Assembly: GCF_004359505.1 (NCBI RefSeq)
Contig: NZ_SCWE01000004.1
Location: forward strand, 1-64,000
Source: Macrococcus hajekii
GTDB taxonomy: Bacteria > Bacillota > Bacilli > Staphylococcales > Staphylococcaceae
Direction of reading: 5' to 3'
DNA: 64,000 bases
Of this stretch, positions 46,319-60,101 are shown piece by piece. Position 1 is the stretch's first letter. Every line of letters begins with the position of its first letter. Made by a program: the position numbers and the translations under genes. The notes beneath the pieces are model-generated. The model saw nothing but the letters and a program-made list of their open reading frames with translations. It had not been told where the DNA came from and made no database searches.

Positions 46319-47746
46319 TTATCTCTTCTCTAGTTCTTCTTTTAAGATCTGGTTGACCATCTGCGGGTTCGCCTGGCCTTTTGAAATTTTCATGACTTGT
46401 CCGACTAAGAAGCCCATCGCACGGCCTTTACCATTTTTGAAGTCTTCGATAGATTGTGGATTCTGGTCAAGTGCTTCAGTTACAAAACCACGCAACTGTT
46501 CTGGATCTGATACTTGGACCAGACCCTGCTCTTCCATGATGACTTTTGGTTCTTTACCTGATTCCACCATGTCAGCAAATACTTTTTTCGCGATTTTACT
46601 TGAAATCGTTCCATCAGCAAGTAATTTAACCATCTCAGCTAAGTTAGCAGGTGTGAGTGCAGTCGCGCCTAAATCCTTCTGGTTCTTATTGAGATACTCA
46701 TTGACGCCACCCATCAGCCAGTTAGATGATAATTTCGCATCTGCACCGAGCTTAAGTGTCTCTTCAAAGAAATCAGACATTTCTTTAGTTAATGTCAGAA
46801 CATGTGCATCATATGCAGGAAGACCATACTCCTCTACATACTTCGCTTTACGCACGTCTGGAAGTTCAGGAATCGAATCGCGTACACGTGCTTTCCATGC
46901 CTCATCGATATATAGCGGCACTAAGTCAGGTTCAGGGAAGTAACGGTAATCATCAGAACCTTCCTTAACACGCATTAGAATTGTTTTACCAGTTGATTCA
47001 TCGAAACGACGTGTCTCCTGCAGAATCTCTCCGCCAGCAAGCAGCACTTCTGCCTGACGCTTCTCTTCGTGTTCAAGACCACGCTTCACGTAGTTGAATG
47101 AATTCAAGTTTTTAAGTTCAGTCTTCGTACCAAATTCCTCGCGCCCTGCTGGACGTAAAGAGATATTCGCATCACAACGCAGTGACCCTTCCTCCATCTT
47201 ACAGTCAGAAACACCAGTATACTGGATGATAGCCTTTAATTTTTCAAGATAAGCATACGCTTCTTCCGGTGTACGAATATCCGGCTCTGACACGATTTCA
47301 ACAAGAGGTGTACCTTGGCGGTTTAAATCAACAAGAGAATAGCCGTCTTTATGCATCAGTTTACCTGCATCTTCTTCCATATGAAGACGTGTAATGCCGA
47401 TTCGTTTCGTTTCGCCGTTCACTTCAATATCGATATAACCATTCTCACCAATGGGTTCATCAAACTGTGAAATCTGATAAGCCTTCGGATTATCCGGATA
47501 GAAGTAGTTTTTACGGTCAAATTTAGTCTCTGTTCTGATATCCATATTAAGAGCCATTGCTGCACGCATTGCCCAGTCTACTGCCGTACGGTTAACGACT
47601 GGCAGCACACCCGGATAGCCCAGCTCAACGACACTGACATTAGTATTAGGTTCTGCACCAAAATGGGCAGGTGAACTTGAAAACATCTTAGATTCTGTCT
47701 TCAGTTCAACGTGGACTTCAAGTCCGATTACTGTTTCGAAATGCAT
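46319..47746 (-). CDS. gatB: Asp/Glu-tRNA amidotransferase subunit B
   Basis: A 475-aa subunit of GatCAB, which converts Glu-tRNA(Gln) to Gln-tRNA(Gln) where no GlnRS exists. Visible: [17 protein letters not shown] start, metal/ATP region [31 protein letters not shown], and the C-terminal YqeY-like tail that binds tRNA (~400-475). AAGGAG precedes the ATG. It follows gatA by 12 bp. Confidence 0.97.
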   Translation of the reverse strand: MHFETVIGLEVHVELKTESKMFSSSPAHFGAEPNTNVSVVELGYPGVLPVVNRTAVDWAMRAAMALNMDIRTETKFDRKNYFYPDNPKAYQISQFDEPIGENGYIDIEVNGETKRIGITRLHMEEDAGKLMHKDGYSLVDLNRQGTPLVEIVSEPDIRTPEEAYAYLEKLKAIIQYTGVSDCKMEEGSLRCDANISLRPAGREEFGTKTELKNLNSFNYVKRGLEHEEKRQAEVLLAGGEILQETRRFDESTGKTILMRVKEGSDDYRYFPEPDLVPLYIDEAWKARVRDSIPELPDVRKAKYVEEYGLPAYDAHVLTLTKEMSDFFEETLKLGADAKLSSNWLMGGVNEYLNKNQKDLGATALTPANLAEMVKLLADGTISSKIAKKVFADMVESGKEPKVIMEEQGLVQVSDPEQLRGFVTEALDQNPQSIEDFKNGKGRAMGFLVGQVMKISKGQANPQMVNQILKEELEKR

Positions 47747-47758
47747 CTCATCGTCTCC

Positions 47759-49204
47759 TTATAATGTTTGATAGCGGTCATGCAGGTTAAATTTCTGTTC
47801 ATACTGATAAGCAACATTGTATATTTTCTGCTCATCGAAAGGTTTACCGATAATCTGCAGACCAATCGGACGACCATTATGTTCGCCACAAGGAACTGAT
47901 AATGATGGCAGACCTGCTAAATTGACAGGAATCGTTAAAATATCATTGGCATACATCGTCAGTGGATCATCGATCTGCTCACCGATATTGAATGCCGGTG
48001 TCGGTGCTACAGGTCCGACAATGATGTCATAGTCTGCAAATACTTTTTCGAAGTCCTGTTTAATCAATGTACGGACTTTCTGGGCTTTCTTATAGTATGC
48101 ATCGTAGTAGCCTGAGCTCAGTGCATAAGTACCCAGCATAATACGGCGCTTCACTTCATCACCGAAGCCTTCCTGACGCGTCTTCTTGTATAATTCTTCT
48201 AAGTTTTTAGCGCCTTCAGCCTGATAACCATAACGGATACCGTCAAAACGGGCTAGGTTCGCAGATGCTTCTGATGATGCGATGATGTAATATGTCGCAA
48301 CGCCGTATTTTGCATTCGGTAATGATACTTCTTCAATCGTTGCGCCGAGTTCGCTTAATTGCTTGATTGCCGCTTCGATTGACGTTCTGACTTCAGATGA
48401 TACACCTTCTCCTAAGTATTCTTTAGGTACAGCGACACGAAGACCTGTTAAATCTTTTTCGATGTTTGATGTGAAGTCAACGTTATCGACTGGTGCACTC
48501 GTTGAATCCATCTTATCGTGGCCAGCAATCGCTTCAAGCACAATAGCATTATCCTTCACTGTCCGTGTCAACGGGCCGATCTGGTCAAGTGATGAAGCGA
48601 AAGCGACTAAGCCGTAACGTGATACACGACCATATGTCGGTTTCATACCGACAACGCCACAGTATGATGCTGGCTGACGAATAGAACCGCCTGTATCTGA
48701 GCCGAGTGTGAAAGGCACAAGACTTGCTGCTACAGCTGCAGCACTACCCCCTGATGATCCACCGGGTACAGCCGTGTGATCAAATGGATTCACTGTTTTC
48801 TTATAGTGAGAATTCTCAGTAGAACCTCCCATCGCAAATTCATCCATGTTCAGTTTACCGACGAGGACTGCATTCTCATGATTTAATTTCTGCATAACTG
48901 TTGCATCATAGACAGGATTGAAGCCTGTTAAAATTTTAGATGCACAAGTTGTCTCTACTTCTTTCGTCACAATATTATCTTTAATCCCCATCGGAATACC
49001 GAAAAGACGGCCTTCTGGTGATTGATTATCCAGCTGTTCTGCCTTCTGAATTGCCTGTTCTTTATCTAATGCTAAGAACGCATTGATGACACCGTCTTCT
49101 TTTTCGATATTGATAAATGTATCTTTAACGAGTTCAGACGGCTTGATTTCTTTATTATGAATCATTTTTGACAATGATTCGATGGATTCATATCTTAATG
49201 ACAT
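47759..49204 (-). CDS. gatA: Asp/Glu-tRNA amidotransferase subunit A (amidase)
   Basis: A 481-aa amidase-signature enzyme releasing ammonia from glutamine. The catalytic Lys75 (GIKDN), cis-Ser150 (GGSSGGS region) and nucleophile Ser174 (DTGGSIR) correspond to S. aureus GatA K79/S154/S178. AGGAGG precedes the ATG, 1 bp after gatC ends. Confidence 0.97.
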   Translation of the reverse strand: MSLRYESIESLSKMIHNKEIKPSELVKDTFINIEKEDGVINAFLALDKEQAIQKAEQLDNQSPEGRLFGIPMGIKDNIVTKEVETTCASKILTGFNPVYDATVMQKLNHENAVLVGKLNMDEFAMGGSTENSHYKKTVNPFDHTAVPGGSSGGSAAAVAASLVPFTLGSDTGGSIRQPASYCGVVGMKPTYGRVSRYGLVAFASSLDQIGPLTRTVKDNAIVLEAIAGHDKMDSTSAPVDNVDFTSNIEKDLTGLRVAVPKEYLGEGVSSEVRTSIEAAIKQLSELGATIEEVSLPNAKYGVATYYIIASSEASANLARFDGIRYGYQAEGAKNLEELYKKTRQEGFGDEVKRRIMLGTYALSSGYYDAYYKKAQKVRTLIKQDFEKVFADYDIIVGPVAPTPAFNIGEQIDDPLTMYANDILTIPVNLAGLPSLSVPCGEHNGRPIGLQIIGKPFDEQKIYNVAYQYEQKFNLHDRYQTL

Positions 49205-49205
49205 T

Positions 49206-49502
49206 CTATTCTCCTCCTAAAATTGAAGGCACACGGAACTGGCCATCTTCTTTAACGGGTGCATTTTTAAGTACTTCTTCCTGGCTTAAAGTTTGTTCAG
49301 CTGTATCCGGGCGTAAAACATTCTGTAAATCCAGAACGTGGAATGTCGGCTCAACGTTATCAGTATCTACTTCTTCCAGCTGATTAGCAAAATTAAGAAT
49401 CGCTTCAAGCTGTCCACTGAATTTAGTTGCTTCTTCTTCTGTAATCGCAAGTCGTGCGAGATGTGCAACGTGTTTAACCTGATCGTTTGTAATCGTCGTC
49501 AT
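49206..49502 (-). CDS. gatC: Asp/Glu-tRNA amidotransferase subunit C
   Basis: A 98-aa belt subunit holding GatA and GatB together ([36 protein letters not shown]). ATG 49502 follows AGGAGG; the upstream in-frame start lacks support. It is the first gene of gatCAB. Confidence 0.95.
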   Translation of the reverse strand: MTTITNDQVKHVAHLARLAITEEEATKFSGQLEAILNFANQLEEVDTDNVEPTFHVLDLQNVLRPDTAEQTLSQEEVLKNAPVKEDGQFRVPSILGGE

Positions 49503-49606
49503 TTTTGTCCTCCTAAGCATATATAGCATCTATAAATTTTAACAAACTTCGCCCTAAAAATCTAAAAAAACTAAAAATAGTTATATAAAAACGCTTTATC
49601 ACGATA

Positions 49607-49612
49607 TATAAT
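49607..49612 (+). promoter_or_regulatory. -10 element of putP, with weak cre-like site nearby
   Basis: TATAAT at 49607-49612 without a good -35. A catabolite-response-like sequence centred on ACGCTT (49591-49596) has two mismatches to the cre consensus and would overlap the -35 region. Low confidence for the cre. Confidence 0.35.
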
Positions 49613-49653
49613 TAATTTATAAAATGATTATTTATAAGTTTGGAGGTAAATTT

Positions 49654-51189
49654 ATGCTTTTAGGAAACACATTTCAGAATGTAAAAATTGAAGCGACTTG
49701 GATGACCTACGTCATGATTGCTGTATATTTTCTAATTCTTCTTGGTATCGGCTATTACGCCTATAAACAATCAACGAGTACACTGGATGAATATATGCTG
49801 GGCGGTAGAAGCCTCGGTCCACTTGTAACAGCACTGTCTGCAGGTGCAGCTGATATGAGCGGCTGGATGCTGATGGGCTTGCCTGGATCTGTATATTCAA
49901 CCGGACTATCTGCCACCTGGATTGCTATCGGCTTAACAGTCGGAGCCTGGCTGAACTATATTCTCGTTGCGTCTCGACTACGCGTTTATACAGAACTCGC
50001 GGACAACGCAATCACGATTCCTGATTTCTTTGAAAAACGTGTGAGCGATCATACACGCGTCCTTAAAATTATTTCTGGTCTTGTGATCATCGTATTTTTT
50101 ACGCTCTATACACAAGCAGGTATGGTATCAGGCGGTGTGTTATTTGAAAGTGCATTCGGCCTCGACTATCACTTGGGACTTATTTTAACAGCTGGTATCG
50201 TCATCATCTATACTTTATTCGGTGGTTATCTGGCTGTATCACTGACTGACTTTTTCCAAGGTGTTATCATGCTCATTGCACTCGTTTTAGTACCGATTGT
50301 GGCGATGCTGAAACTGAATGGTCTCGATACGCTGAACGATGTTGCATCACTTCAACCGACAAATCTGGACTGGTTCAAAGGAACTACAACAATTGGTATC
50401 ATTTCGCTACTTGCCTGGGGTCTTGGTTACTTCGGTCAACCTCATATCATTGTACGATTTATGTCCATCAGAACACATAAACTACTGCCTGCTGCCCGCC
50501 GCATCGGTATCTCATGGATGGCAGTATCACTGGTTGGTGCCTGTATGACAGGTCTCGTCGGCATTTCTTTCGTACATGAATCAGGGCAACCACTTGATAA
50601 CCCTGAAACTATCTTCGTTGTGATGAGTCAGATTTTATTCCATCCATTAATCGCCGGATTCTTCCTGGCAGCTATTTTGGCAGCGATTATGAGCACCATC
50701 TCTTCACAATTGCTTGTCACTTCCAGTTCTTTAACGCAGGATTTCTATATGCTGTTGCGTAAAACTAATATTCAGGATACTTCTCGTGAAAAAGAATTTG
50801 TGCTGGTAGGCCGCTTATCCGTCCTGTTAGTTGCCGTAATAGCAGGCGCCATCGCCTGGAGTCCGAATGATACTATTTTAAATCTCGTCGGCAATGCGTG
50901 GGCAGGGTTTGGCGCTGCCTTTGGTCCGCTCGTCCTGCTGTCCTTATATTGGAAAGGTCTCACTAAAGAAGGGGCCATTACAGGCATGATCTTAGGTTCG
51001 ATTACTGTTATCTTCTGGATCATCATGAAAGCACCTGAAGAGCATGCCGCTATCTTTGATTTATATGAAATTATTCCTGGCTTCTTAATCAGTCTCATCT
51101 CTACTGTACTAATCAGTATGATCACTAAAAAACCTGACCGTCGTATACTTGATGAATTCGATGAAATGGTTTATATCGTTAAAAACTAG
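49654..51189 (+). CDS. putP: Sodium/proline symporter PutP
   Basis: A 511-aa SSS-family transporter with about 13 membrane helices. Sodium-site and family segments are visible: [13 protein letters not shown], the TM6-7 region [16 protein letters not shown], and [15 protein letters not shown]. It takes up proline with Na+, for nutrition and osmoprotection. ATG 49654 is 7 nt after TTGGAGG; an upstream in-frame start adds ten residues without a site. Confidence 0.94.
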   Translation: MLLGNTFQNVKIEATWMTYVMIAVYFLILLGIGYYAYKQSTSTLDEYMLGGRSLGPLVTALSAGAADMSGWMLMGLPGSVYSTGLSATWIAIGLTVGAWLNYILVASRLRVYTELADNAITIPDFFEKRVSDHTRVLKIISGLVIIVFFTLYTQAGMVSGGVLFESAFGLDYHLGLILTAGIVIIYTLFGGYLAVSLTDFFQGVIMLIALVLVPIVAMLKLNGLDTLNDVASLQPTNLDWFKGTTTIGIISLLAWGLGYFGQPHIIVRFMSIRTHKLLPAARRIGISWMAVSLVGACMTGLVGISFVHESGQPLDNPETIFVVMSQILFHPLIAGFFLAAILAAIMSTISSQLLVTSSSLTQDFYMLLRKTNIQDTSREKEFVLVGRLSVLLVAVIAGAIAWSPNDTILNLVGNAWAGFGAAFGPLVLLSLYWKGLTKEGAITGMILGSITVIFWIIMKAPEEHAAIFDLYEIIPGFLISLISTVLISMITKKPDRRILDEFDEMVYIVKN

Positions 51190-51223
51190 AAAAATGCCTG
51201 TTTCCATGGAAACAGGCATTTTT
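51190..51223. terminator. Bidirectional terminator between putP and camS
   Basis: Perfect 15-bp stem AAAAATGCCTGTTTC / GAAACAGGCATTTTT with CATG loop. Confidence 0.9.
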
Positions 51224-52381
51224 CTATTGCTGATAAATATGAATGTTCTGCTCACCGTCTTCTCCTTTTGCAATCAAAGCGAGCGGCTTATTATTGTCTG
51301 TCAATGAAATTTCATAACGATCAACACTGTCAAAGTATTTTTTAGATTGGTCTGCTATATGCTGGGTAATACCCACTACTTCAGCTCTACCATAATAGTC
51401 AAAAGGAATATTGATCGTCAGAGTCTCAACCTTATCATTCATAACATATGCTGTACCAATACCTTGCGTGTAATTCGGGAAGTAACTGCTGAGCGATTCA
51501 TTGAACTGCTTAAAATTGTTATTCAGATTCTGATTGATTTTCTCCGCCTCATTTGAAGGTAAAAGAACATATTTTTCATTTACTGCATGCCATTTCTTCA
51601 TGCTGTCTCCTTCATCACTTGTACCATATGCAACAAAATGACCCGGCGTAATACTTTCAGCAGGTGACTGCATAAACAATGCAACTGTAATCGGAATATT
51701 CTTTAGTTCAGGCTTTACTCTCAGCCTTGAAAGAATCTCATCTGCCATCTCTTTACCTTTTTTCTCACTGACTTTCGGATCCAGATTTTCACTGAATACT
51801 TCACCGTACTGTTCCTTCTGATAGTAATAGACACTATTCATGGCAAGTCCGATGGTCATGGCTGAAAGCTTCTGATCCTTTGCATCTGACTCGGTGTAGT
51901 AATCCTGTTCTAGTATATGAGAAAGATAAGCGGGTGAATTCTGCGCAATTTTTACAGGATCCGTCTCCCCATTGTGAGATGGATTAAGTCCAAAGTTCGC
52001 ATAAGCATTGCGTTCAATCCGTGTATCTTCATCCATTGCATCGATTTCTTTTTTAGTGAACTGCGGTTCAAGATAACTTTTTACGGCTTCTTTTGTCAGC
52101 AGCTGACCATCACGATAGAAATAATCATCCGGTGAATAGACACGTTTACTGATTCTAAGCAGGCCCTCTTCAAATGCTTCTCCGTTATACGTACTCGCCA
52201 TATTAGTACTTGTCAGACCTCTCGCCTGACTTTCTTCAAAAGGGAGCAGCGTACGATAATAATCATTTGAGATCTGCGCATCTGTGGAAATCTGTTTTTC
52301 ATCACTGCTTTTACTTGTGTCACTGTTATTACAGCCTGTTAATAGTAACGCCGATAACAATAAGATTGATGCTTTTTTCAT
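51224..52381 (-). CDS. camS: CamS family sex pheromone-type lipoprotein
   Basis: A 385-aa lipoprotein: signal peptide with lipobox LLTGC (Cys17), polar linker, and the CamS domain (~45-385; SNDYYRTLLPF, ARGLTS). In S. aureus the CamS signal peptide releases the cAM373 pheromone heptapeptide; here the seven residues before Cys are SALLLTG. The operon order pcrB-pcrA-ligA-camS is as in staphylococci; camS starts 10 bp after ligA. Confidence 0.93.
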   Translation of the reverse strand: MKKASILLLSALLLTGCNNSDTSKSSDEKQISTDAQISNDYYRTLLPFEESQARGLTSTNMASTYNGEAFEEGLLRISKRVYSPDDYFYRDGQLLTKEAVKSYLEPQFTKKEIDAMDEDTRIERNAYANFGLNPSHNGETDPVKIAQNSPAYLSHILEQDYYTESDAKDQKLSAMTIGLAMNSVYYYQKEQYGEVFSENLDPKVSEKKGKEMADEILSRLRVKPELKNIPITVALFMQSPAESITPGHFVAYGTSDEGDSMKKWHAVNEKYVLLPSNEAEKINQNLNNNFKQFNESLSSYFPNYTQGIGTAYVMNDKVETLTINIPFDYYGRAEVVGITQHIADQSKKYFDSVDRYEISLTDNNKPLALIAKGEDGEQNIHIYQQ

Positions 52382-52390
52382 TGTTTCACC

Positions 52391-54382
<1,992 letters not shown>

Positions 54383-56527
54383 CTACTCCTTCTTCTCGAT
54401 GGGTGCAAACTGGCTTAACAGCCGCTTCATCCCAACAGATTTGAATATGATATCAAGCTCCTGTGATCCACCTTTGTCCGTCACATTGCTGACCAGACCC
54501 TCGCCCCATGATTTATGGATGACTTTATCTCCAATTTTATATTGGCCTGGTGCCGGCTGATGAGTAGTAGTGCGACGAGAGAAACCACGTTTTTTGATAA
54601 CCGGCGCTTTACCTTCAAGTAAATCCTGCGGTATTTCGTCCAGAAATCTTGAACGACGGTTGGACTGACTACGTCCAAATAGAGTTCTTGAATCAGCATG
54701 TGTCATATGCAGATGTTCTTCAGCCCGGGTAATAGCCACATACATCAGTCGACGCTCCTCCTCCATCTCACGCTCTTCTGACAAGCTGCGTGAATGAGGG
54801 AAGATAGATTCTTCGAGCCCTGCGATAAAGACGACTTTGAACTCAAGCCCTTTCGCAGAATGGATGGTCATAAGCGTAATACCTGCTTCAAGATCTGCAT
54901 GATCAACGTCGCTGACCAAAGATAAATCAGTCAGAAAATTAACGAGTGACTGTTCTTCAATCGGTGTATTCTTCTCGTAATCTTTAGGTACACTTAAGAA
55001 CTCTTCTAAGTTTTCAATACGCGACTGGGATTCAAGACTGCGGTCACTCTTCAGCATATCCATATAGCCTGTCTTCTCCATAATTTGTTCTGTCAGCTCT
55101 GTGATTGAAAGGAATTCCTGCTGCTTCATGAAGCCGTCCATCATATCGTAAAACTGAACAAGTGCTTCTGTCGTTTTCTTTGGCAGTCCTATGAAATCTA
55201 CCTCACCCAGTGCATCGAAGTAACTGATTCCATTCATCGTTGCATAGGCGGCAATCTTATCAAGCGCGCCGGGACCGACACCGCGTTTAGGCGTATTGAT
55301 GACACGTGTGAAGCTGATATCTTCATTACTGTTGGCAATCAGTCGTAAATAACTGAGGATATCTTTGATTTCTTTACGATCGTAGAACTTCGTGCCGCCG
55401 ACCATTGTATAGCTGATATTGGATTTCAGTAATGTTTCCTCTAATACACGCGACTGCGCATTCGTCCGGTATAGGATGGCCATATCATCGAGACGATAGC
55501 CCTCGCGCTGTTTATTCTGAATTTCTGAGATGATGTATTCTGCCTCATGACGCTCGCTCTGTGCTTTGAAATATTTAATTTTACTGCCATCGTCACTCTC
55601 AGTCCACAATGCTTTCGGTTTACGTTCTGAGTTATTACGGATGACTTCATTCGCTGCATGCAGAATATTCTTAGTAGAACGATAATTACGTTCAAGGAAG
55701 ATAGTACGTGCATTGGCATAATCCTCTTCAAAACTCAGTATGTTGTAGATATCTGCTCCTCGCCAGCCATAGATAGACTGATCGGAGTCACCTACTACAC
55801 AAATATTCTCGAACTTCTCCGCCAGCATTTTAACAAGCAGATACTGCGCGCGGTTTGTATCCTGATATTCATCCACATGGATATACTGGAATTTATTCTG
55901 GTAGTAACTGAGTGCTTCTGGTACACGTTCAAACAACTTAATGGTCGTCATAATCAGATCGTCGAAATCCAGTGCATGGTTTTTCAGCAGGATAGACTGA
56001 TAACGTTTATACGTCTTAGCAACGACTTGTGACATAAAGTCATTCGCTTCATTTTCAGCATCTTCCGGTGACTTCAGTTCATTCTTCAGATTGGATATCT
56101 GTGCGAGGAGTGAACGCGGTTCATAGCGTTTCGGATCAATATTCTCCTGCTTCAGCACTTCTTTCATGACTGAACGCTGATCAGTCGGATCTAGAATTGT
56201 GAAGTTACGCTCAATGCCGATGCGGTCAATATCACGTCTTAAGATTCTGACACACATTGAGTGAAAGGTTGAGATCCAGACTGCTTCTGCTTCTTCGCCA
56301 ATCAGATTCTGAACACGTTCCTTCATTTCCTTCGCTGCTTTATTCGTAAACGTAATCGCCAGTATATTATAAGGATTCACATTTTTTTCCTGTATCAGAT
56401 AAGCGATACGATGTGTCAAAACACGTGTTTTACCCGATCCTGCTCCCGCCATAATCAGAAGAGGACCTTCAGTTGCTTTAACAGCTTCGCGCTGCTCGTC
56501 GTTCATTCTATTCAATAATTCATTCAC
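54383..56527 (-). CDS. pcrA: ATP-dependent DNA helicase PcrA
   Basis: A 714-aa SF1A helicase: Walker A AGAGSGKT (27-34), motif [10 protein letters not shown], motif [17 protein letters not shown], motif [10 protein letters not shown]. The C-terminal ~60 residues include the Tudor-like [13 protein letters not shown] that contacts RNA polymerase. It acts in repair and rolling-circle replication. The ribosome site (AAAGGA) is distant. It starts 5 bp after pcrB. Confidence 0.97.
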   Translation of the reverse strand: MNELLNRMNDEQREAVKATEGPLLIMAGAGSGKTRVLTHRIAYLIQEKNVNPYNILAITFTNKAAKEMKERVQNLIGEEAEAVWISTFHSMCVRILRRDIDRIGIERNFTILDPTDQRSVMKEVLKQENIDPKRYEPRSLLAQISNLKNELKSPEDAENEANDFMSQVVAKTYKRYQSILLKNHALDFDDLIMTTIKLFERVPEALSYYQNKFQYIHVDEYQDTNRAQYLLVKMLAEKFENICVVGDSDQSIYGWRGADIYNILSFEEDYANARTIFLERNYRSTKNILHAANEVIRNNSERKPKALWTESDDGSKIKYFKAQSERHEAEYIISEIQNKQREGYRLDDMAILYRTNAQSRVLEETLLKSNISYTMVGGTKFYDRKEIKDILSYLRLIANSNEDISFTRVINTPKRGVGPGALDKIAAYATMNGISYFDALGEVDFIGLPKKTTEALVQFYDMMDGFMKQQEFLSITELTEQIMEKTGYMDMLKSDRSLESQSRIENLEEFLSVPKDYEKNTPIEEQSLVNFLTDLSLVSDVDHADLEAGITLMTIHSAKGLEFKVVFIAGLEESIFPHSRSLSEEREMEEERRLMYVAITRAEEHLHMTHADSRTLFGRSQSNRRSRFLDEIPQDLLEGKAPVIKKRGFSRRTTTHQPAPGQYKIGDKVIHKSWGEGLVSNVTDKGGSQELDIIFKSVGMKRLLSQFAPIEKKE

Positions 56528-56532
56528 AGGAA

Positions 56533-57225
56533 TTATCCTTTCTTTCCTTTGATTTTAACCGTTTCAAGTGCTTGCTTTAAGTCACTGTAAATAATGTTCC
56601 CGACTACAATAGTATCAGCATACTGAAACATCTCTTGTGCCTGCTGCAGTGTTTCGATGCCGCCGCCATAAACGAGTCGCGTGTTCTGGAGCGCAGACTT
56701 CAGTTCAGCTACTTTGCTGACATCGCCGTATGTACCGCTGTATTCTATATAGCAGACTGGATAGCGGTAGAAATGTTCGACCATCTGACCATATGCATAA
56801 AGAGAGTCGCTGTCGAGCGACGTATCAGCCGCCGTCAATTTCGCTACTTTACTGTCAGGGTTCAGTACGATATAACCCTCCATCGTAAATTCCTCGAAAT
56901 TAAGCATATGACCATATTGTTTCAGTGCTTCAATCAATAAGCCATTATGAAACTGTACATTCGGACTATTCAGTACGCTTGGGACCAGATAACGATCGAA
57001 GCCTGGAATGACACTTTCAAGATTTGATATCTCAAGAGCACATGGGACAGTATAACGACGTATACGTGACATAAGATCGAGCACATTATCCATCGTGACA
57101 TCGTCTGTTCCACCTACAATAATGGCATCAGTCCCTGATTCGCAGATTTTCTGAAGTGCATCATCATCAATTGATTTAGCAGGATCTAATTTAAAGGCAT
57201 GCTGCCAGTCATTTATCTCATACAT
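56533..57225 (-). CDS. pcrB: Heptaprenylglyceryl phosphate synthase PcrB
   Basis: A 230-aa TIM-barrel prenyltransferase (GGGP synthase family) joining heptaprenyl diphosphate to sn-glycerol-1-phosphate. Visible: [29 protein letters not shown] and the phosphate loop VYGGGIET, then VGNIIY. AAAGGAG precedes the ATG. It is the first gene of pcrB-pcrA-ligA-camS. Confidence 0.94.
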   Translation of the reverse strand: MYEINDWQHAFKLDPAKSIDDDALQKICESGTDAIIVGGTDDVTMDNVLDLMSRIRRYTVPCALEISNLESVIPGFDRYLVPSVLNSPNVQFHNGLLIEALKQYGHMLNFEEFTMEGYIVLNPDSKVAKLTAADTSLDSDSLYAYGQMVEHFYRYPVCYIEYSGTYGDVSKVAELKSALQNTRLVYGGGIETLQQAQEMFQYADTIVVGNIIYSDLKQALETVKIKGKKG

Positions 57226-57282
57226 ATAGAAACTCCTTTAAAAGACATATTTATAATTATAGCATTTTAGAGTGATGATAAC

Positions 57283-57311
57283 GAAAAAAAGCCAGTCGTT
57301 AAGACTGACTT
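57283..57311 (-). terminator. Terminator of the VanY-like lipoprotein gene
   Basis: Minus-strand stem AGTCAGTC / GACTGGCT with a seven-T tail, overlapping the stop codon region. Confidence 0.75.
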
Positions 57312-57988
57312 TCAGCTGGTTTTACAATGCCGTAGTATTCCTCTAATGTCAACTTACTTTTGTAGAGTGTCTGAGCCAGATTCTTGCCTACATAGCGAAT
57401 ATGCCAAGGTTCATATTGATAACCTGTCACTCGTGTCTTGCCTTCCGGATACCGGATAATGAAGCCGTAGAGATGCGCATGATTCTGCAGCCATTTCCCT
57501 TCAGGGGTGTCGCCGAAAGAAATCGTAAAATCTTTAACTGATTCCCGACTACCGAGATCAAAAGCGAGTCCAGTCTGATGCTCGGAATGTCCGGGCTCTG
57601 CACTATACTTATCCGCAGCTTCTTTGCCATCTCTGGCAACGTAGCTATGGTACAATGCATCCTGTTCCGCATAACTTCTGTAACCACTCCTGATCGCATA
57701 ATGGAGACCTTCTGCTGAACCCGCGGACATCAGACGTTCAAGTGCAGTACGTGCCTCAGCATTTTCACCCGGTGCATAATCGGCAGGAAGCAGGATATTT
57801 TTATTGACGATTAATGTGTCACCGTAATAAGTCACACCATCAACAACAGATTTGTCCTTACGTGCTGACCATTTACCGAGAGGATTGATTTGTTTGATGT
57901 TCTCGATGATAGACGACTCATCATGCACTTGTTCTGAACAACCAGATAAGGTCAAGCATACAAGACCTATCATTACCAATTTTTTCAT
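57299..57988 (-). CDS. VanY-like D,D-carboxypeptidase lipoprotein (M15B)
   Basis: A 229-aa lipoprotein: signal peptide with lipobox LTLSGC (Cys17), then an M15 domain. Zinc motif S-x-H-x2-G-x-A-x-D appears as SEHQTGLAFD and the second His in EPWHIRYVG; RSGYRSYAEQ is the substrate-binding segment. It should trim terminal D-Ala from peptidoglycan stems outside the membrane. ATG 57988 follows GAGGGG; an upstream in-frame extension would spoil the signal peptide. Confidence 0.9.
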   Translation of the reverse strand: MKKLVMIGLVCLTLSGCSEQVHDESSIIENIKQINPLGKWSARKDKSVVDGVTYYGDTLIVNKNILLPADYAPGENAEARTALERLMSAGSAEGLHYAIRSGYRSYAEQDALYHSYVARDGKEAADKYSAEPGHSEHQTGLAFDLGSRESVKDFTISFGDTPEGKWLQNHAHLYGFIIRYPEGKTRVTGYQYEPWHIRYVGKNLAQTLYKSKLTLEEYYGIVKPAESQS

Positions 57989-58020
57989 AATACCCCTCAT
58001 TTCCAGTCTATTATAAGACA

Positions 58021-58052
58021 AAAATGGTACTGAATCAATTCAGTACCATTTT
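58021..58052 (-). terminator. Terminator of the yerC-type gene
   Basis: Perfect 15-bp stem AAAATGGTACTGAAT / ATTCAGTACCATTTT. Confidence 0.82.
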
Positions 58053-58056
58053 CTAC

Positions 58057-58350
58057 CTATTCTTCGTCCAGCCGCTCCATCACCATTGTATAAGCATCAT
58101 TTCCCCATTGTAATGTTCGCTTTACACGTGAAATCGTCGCCGTCGATGCCCCTGATTCCTTTTCTATCGTTGCGTACGTATGACCCTGCTTGATCATCAT
58201 CGCCACCTGCATACGTTGTGAAAGTGAATTCAGTTCGTTGACTGTACATAAATCATCGAAAAACTGGTAACATTCCTCACGACTTTCAAGTGCAAGTATT
58301 GCATCGAATAAATCATCGAGACGTTTACCTCTTAATTTCTCAATCTGCAT
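58057..58350 (-). CDS. yerC: YerC/TrpR-related transcriptional regulator
   Basis: A 98-aa DNA-binding protein of the TrpR/YerC-YecD family: helical dimer region, then helix-turn-helix SQRMQVAMMIKQGHTYATIE and ATISRVKRTL. It has no obvious tryptophan pocket, as in YerC; targets unknown. In Bacillus the gene is also next to the pcrB-pcrA-ligA operon. ATG 58350 is 9 nt after AAGGGG; the nearer upstream ATG abuts that site. Confidence 0.88.
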   Translation of the reverse strand: MQIEKLRGKRLDDLFDAILALESREECYQFFDDLCTVNELNSLSQRMQVAMMIKQGHTYATIEKESGASTATISRVKRTLQWGNDAYTMVMERLDEE

Positions 58351-58412
58351 TCCGTTCATCCCCTTGACCAATATAGTCCAAGTTTAGCGCATTAATGGAA
58401 TGAAGTACAGTA

Positions 58413-58649
58413 TTATTCATTTGATGATAGTTTCTCTTTACCTTTAGGTGTCAGATAAGCACCGCTGACATCCATCATCGTATACTTATCTTCACTTTTT
58501 CTAAGCAGAACATCCTCAGCTAACTTGTTCTGCTTTATATAAGACAGTGCATCTCCTACCTCATCACGTTGTAAATCCAGTTCACGGATCGCACTGCTGT
58601 TATCGTTATCAATTGTAGATAATACGACTTCAACTGTCTTTTGATTCAT
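58413..58649 (-). CDS. Small winged-helix-like protein
   Basis: A 78-aa protein whose pattern (helix MNQKTVEVVLSTID, helix GDALSYIKQNKLAED, strand-turn YLTPKGKEKL) resembles YjcQ-type winged-helix proteins. Function unknown; DNA binding is inferred. ATG 58649 is 6 nt after GAGGTG; an upstream in-frame GTG lies on that site. Confidence 0.65.
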   Translation of the reverse strand: MNQKTVEVVLSTIDNDNSSAIRELDLQRDEVGDALSYIKQNKLAEDVLLRKSEDKYTMMDVSGAYLTPKGKEKLSSNE

Positions 58650-58729
58650 CTGATTCACCTCACTCCCATAATCCTATCAGATGTATTTTACCTTAAAAAG
58701 CAATTAAAAAATAGAGGAGATTTCCCTAT

Positions 58730-58762
58730 AAAAAAAGACACTGCACCTGCGTGCAGAGTCTT
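58730..58762 (-). terminator. Terminator of purB
   Basis: Minus-strand stem AAGACTCTGCAC / GTGCAGTGTCTT with one mismatch, followed by T6. Confidence 0.8.
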
Positions 58763-58772
58763 GTGAAACTGT

Positions 58773-60068
58773 TTATTCCAATCCAGCGCGTTTAAAGAGT
58801 GTATCCACCTGATTTAAATGATGTTTTTCGTTGAAGCATTCGTCCAGTTCTTCTGGAGATAATAATGCAGTGATCTTATCTTCTTTTTCGATAAGTTCAC
58901 GGAATGGTGTTTCTGTCTGCCATGATTCCATTGCTTTTGGCTGTACTAAGTCATACGCTTCCTCACGCACCATACCTTTGTCGATCAATGTCAGCATGAC
59001 ACGCTGTGAATAAGTCAGACCGAATGTTTTCTCCATGTTGCGTTTCATATTGTTCTCGTAAACCGTTAAGTTCTCGATGATATTAGAGAAACGGTTGAGT
59101 GCATAATCAAGTGCAATTGTTACATCCGGCAGCATGATACGTTCTGCTGATGAGTGTGAGATGTCACGTTCATGCCATAATGGTACGTTTTCATAAGCTG
59201 TTGTCACGTAGCCGCGGATTACACGCGCGATACCTGTAATATTTTCTGAGCCGACTGGATTACGTTTATGCGGCATTGCAGATGATCCTTTCTGGCCTTT
59301 AGCGAACGCTTCTTCGACTTCACGTGTTTCAGTTTTCTGAAGGTTACGGACTTCGACTGCGAACTTCTCAAGTGATGTCGCAATCAGTGCAAGTGTTGCA
59401 ACGTAGTAGGCATGACGGTCACGCTGTAAGGTCTGGGTTGAGATCTCAGCGAAACCGATACCGAGTTCTTTACAGACATGCGCTTCGATTTCAGGTGGGA
59501 TATTAGCAAATGTACCGACTGCACCACTCATCTTACCGACTTCGATTTCAGCACGTACTTCTTTGAAACGCTTCAGGTTACGCTGCATCTCCATATACCA
59601 TAATGCCATTTTGAGACCGAATGTTGTCGGCTCAGCATGCACACCGTGCGTACGTCCCATCATTAATGTATTTTTATATTTTAATGCTTTTTCTCTTAAT
59701 ACTTCGATAAAATGTTCAAGATCTTTTTCGATAATTTCATTAGCCTGCTTAATAACAAAACTTAAAGCTGTATCTACCACATCTGTACTTGTTAAACCAT
59801 AGTGTACCCATTTACGTTCTTCGCCAAGTGTTTCACTGACTTGTCTTGTAAATGCAACGACATCGTGACGTGTTTCCATCTCAATTTCTTTTGCACGTTC
59901 AACGTCTACTTTTGCGTTCTGACGAATTAATTTTACATCTTCCTCAGGAATGATCCCAAGTTTACTCCAAGCCTCACATGCTAAGATTTCAACTTCAAGC
60001 CATGCTTCAAAACGATTCTGCTCGCTCCAGATATCAGCCATTTCTTTTCTTGAGTAACGTTCTATCAT
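58773..60068 (-). CDS. purB: Adenylosuccinate lyase
   Basis: A 431-aa fumarase-superfamily enzyme acting twice in purine synthesis (SAICAR to AICAR, adenylosuccinate to AMP). Visible: catalytic His in [14 protein letters not shown], signature [16 protein letters not shown] with the mobile catalytic Ser loop. Here it stands alone, not in a pur operon. GGAGAATACGG precedes the ATG. An unusual palindrome overlaps its promoter. Confidence 0.97.
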   Translation of the reverse strand: MIERYSRKEMADIWSEQNRFEAWLEVEILACEAWSKLGIIPEEDVKLIRQNAKVDVERAKEIEMETRHDVVAFTRQVSETLGEERKWVHYGLTSTDVVDTALSFVIKQANEIIEKDLEHFIEVLREKALKYKNTLMMGRTHGVHAEPTTFGLKMALWYMEMQRNLKRFKEVRAEIEVGKMSGAVGTFANIPPEIEAHVCKELGIGFAEISTQTLQRDRHAYYVATLALIATSLEKFAVEVRNLQKTETREVEEAFAKGQKGSSAMPHKRNPVGSENITGIARVIRGYVTTAYENVPLWHERDISHSSAERIMLPDVTIALDYALNRFSNIIENLTVYENNMKRNMEKTFGLTYSQRVMLTLIDKGMVREEAYDLVQPKAMESWQTETPFRELIEKEDKITALLSPEELDECFNEKHHLNQVDTLFKRAGLE

Positions 60069-60101
60069 CCGTATTCTCCTATCTGATTAGATTTCACTTC
60101 T

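Noticed and set aside
49585-49600. CcpA cre site upstream of putP
   Set aside because: Two mismatches at conserved positions; kept only as a weak note on the promoter entry.
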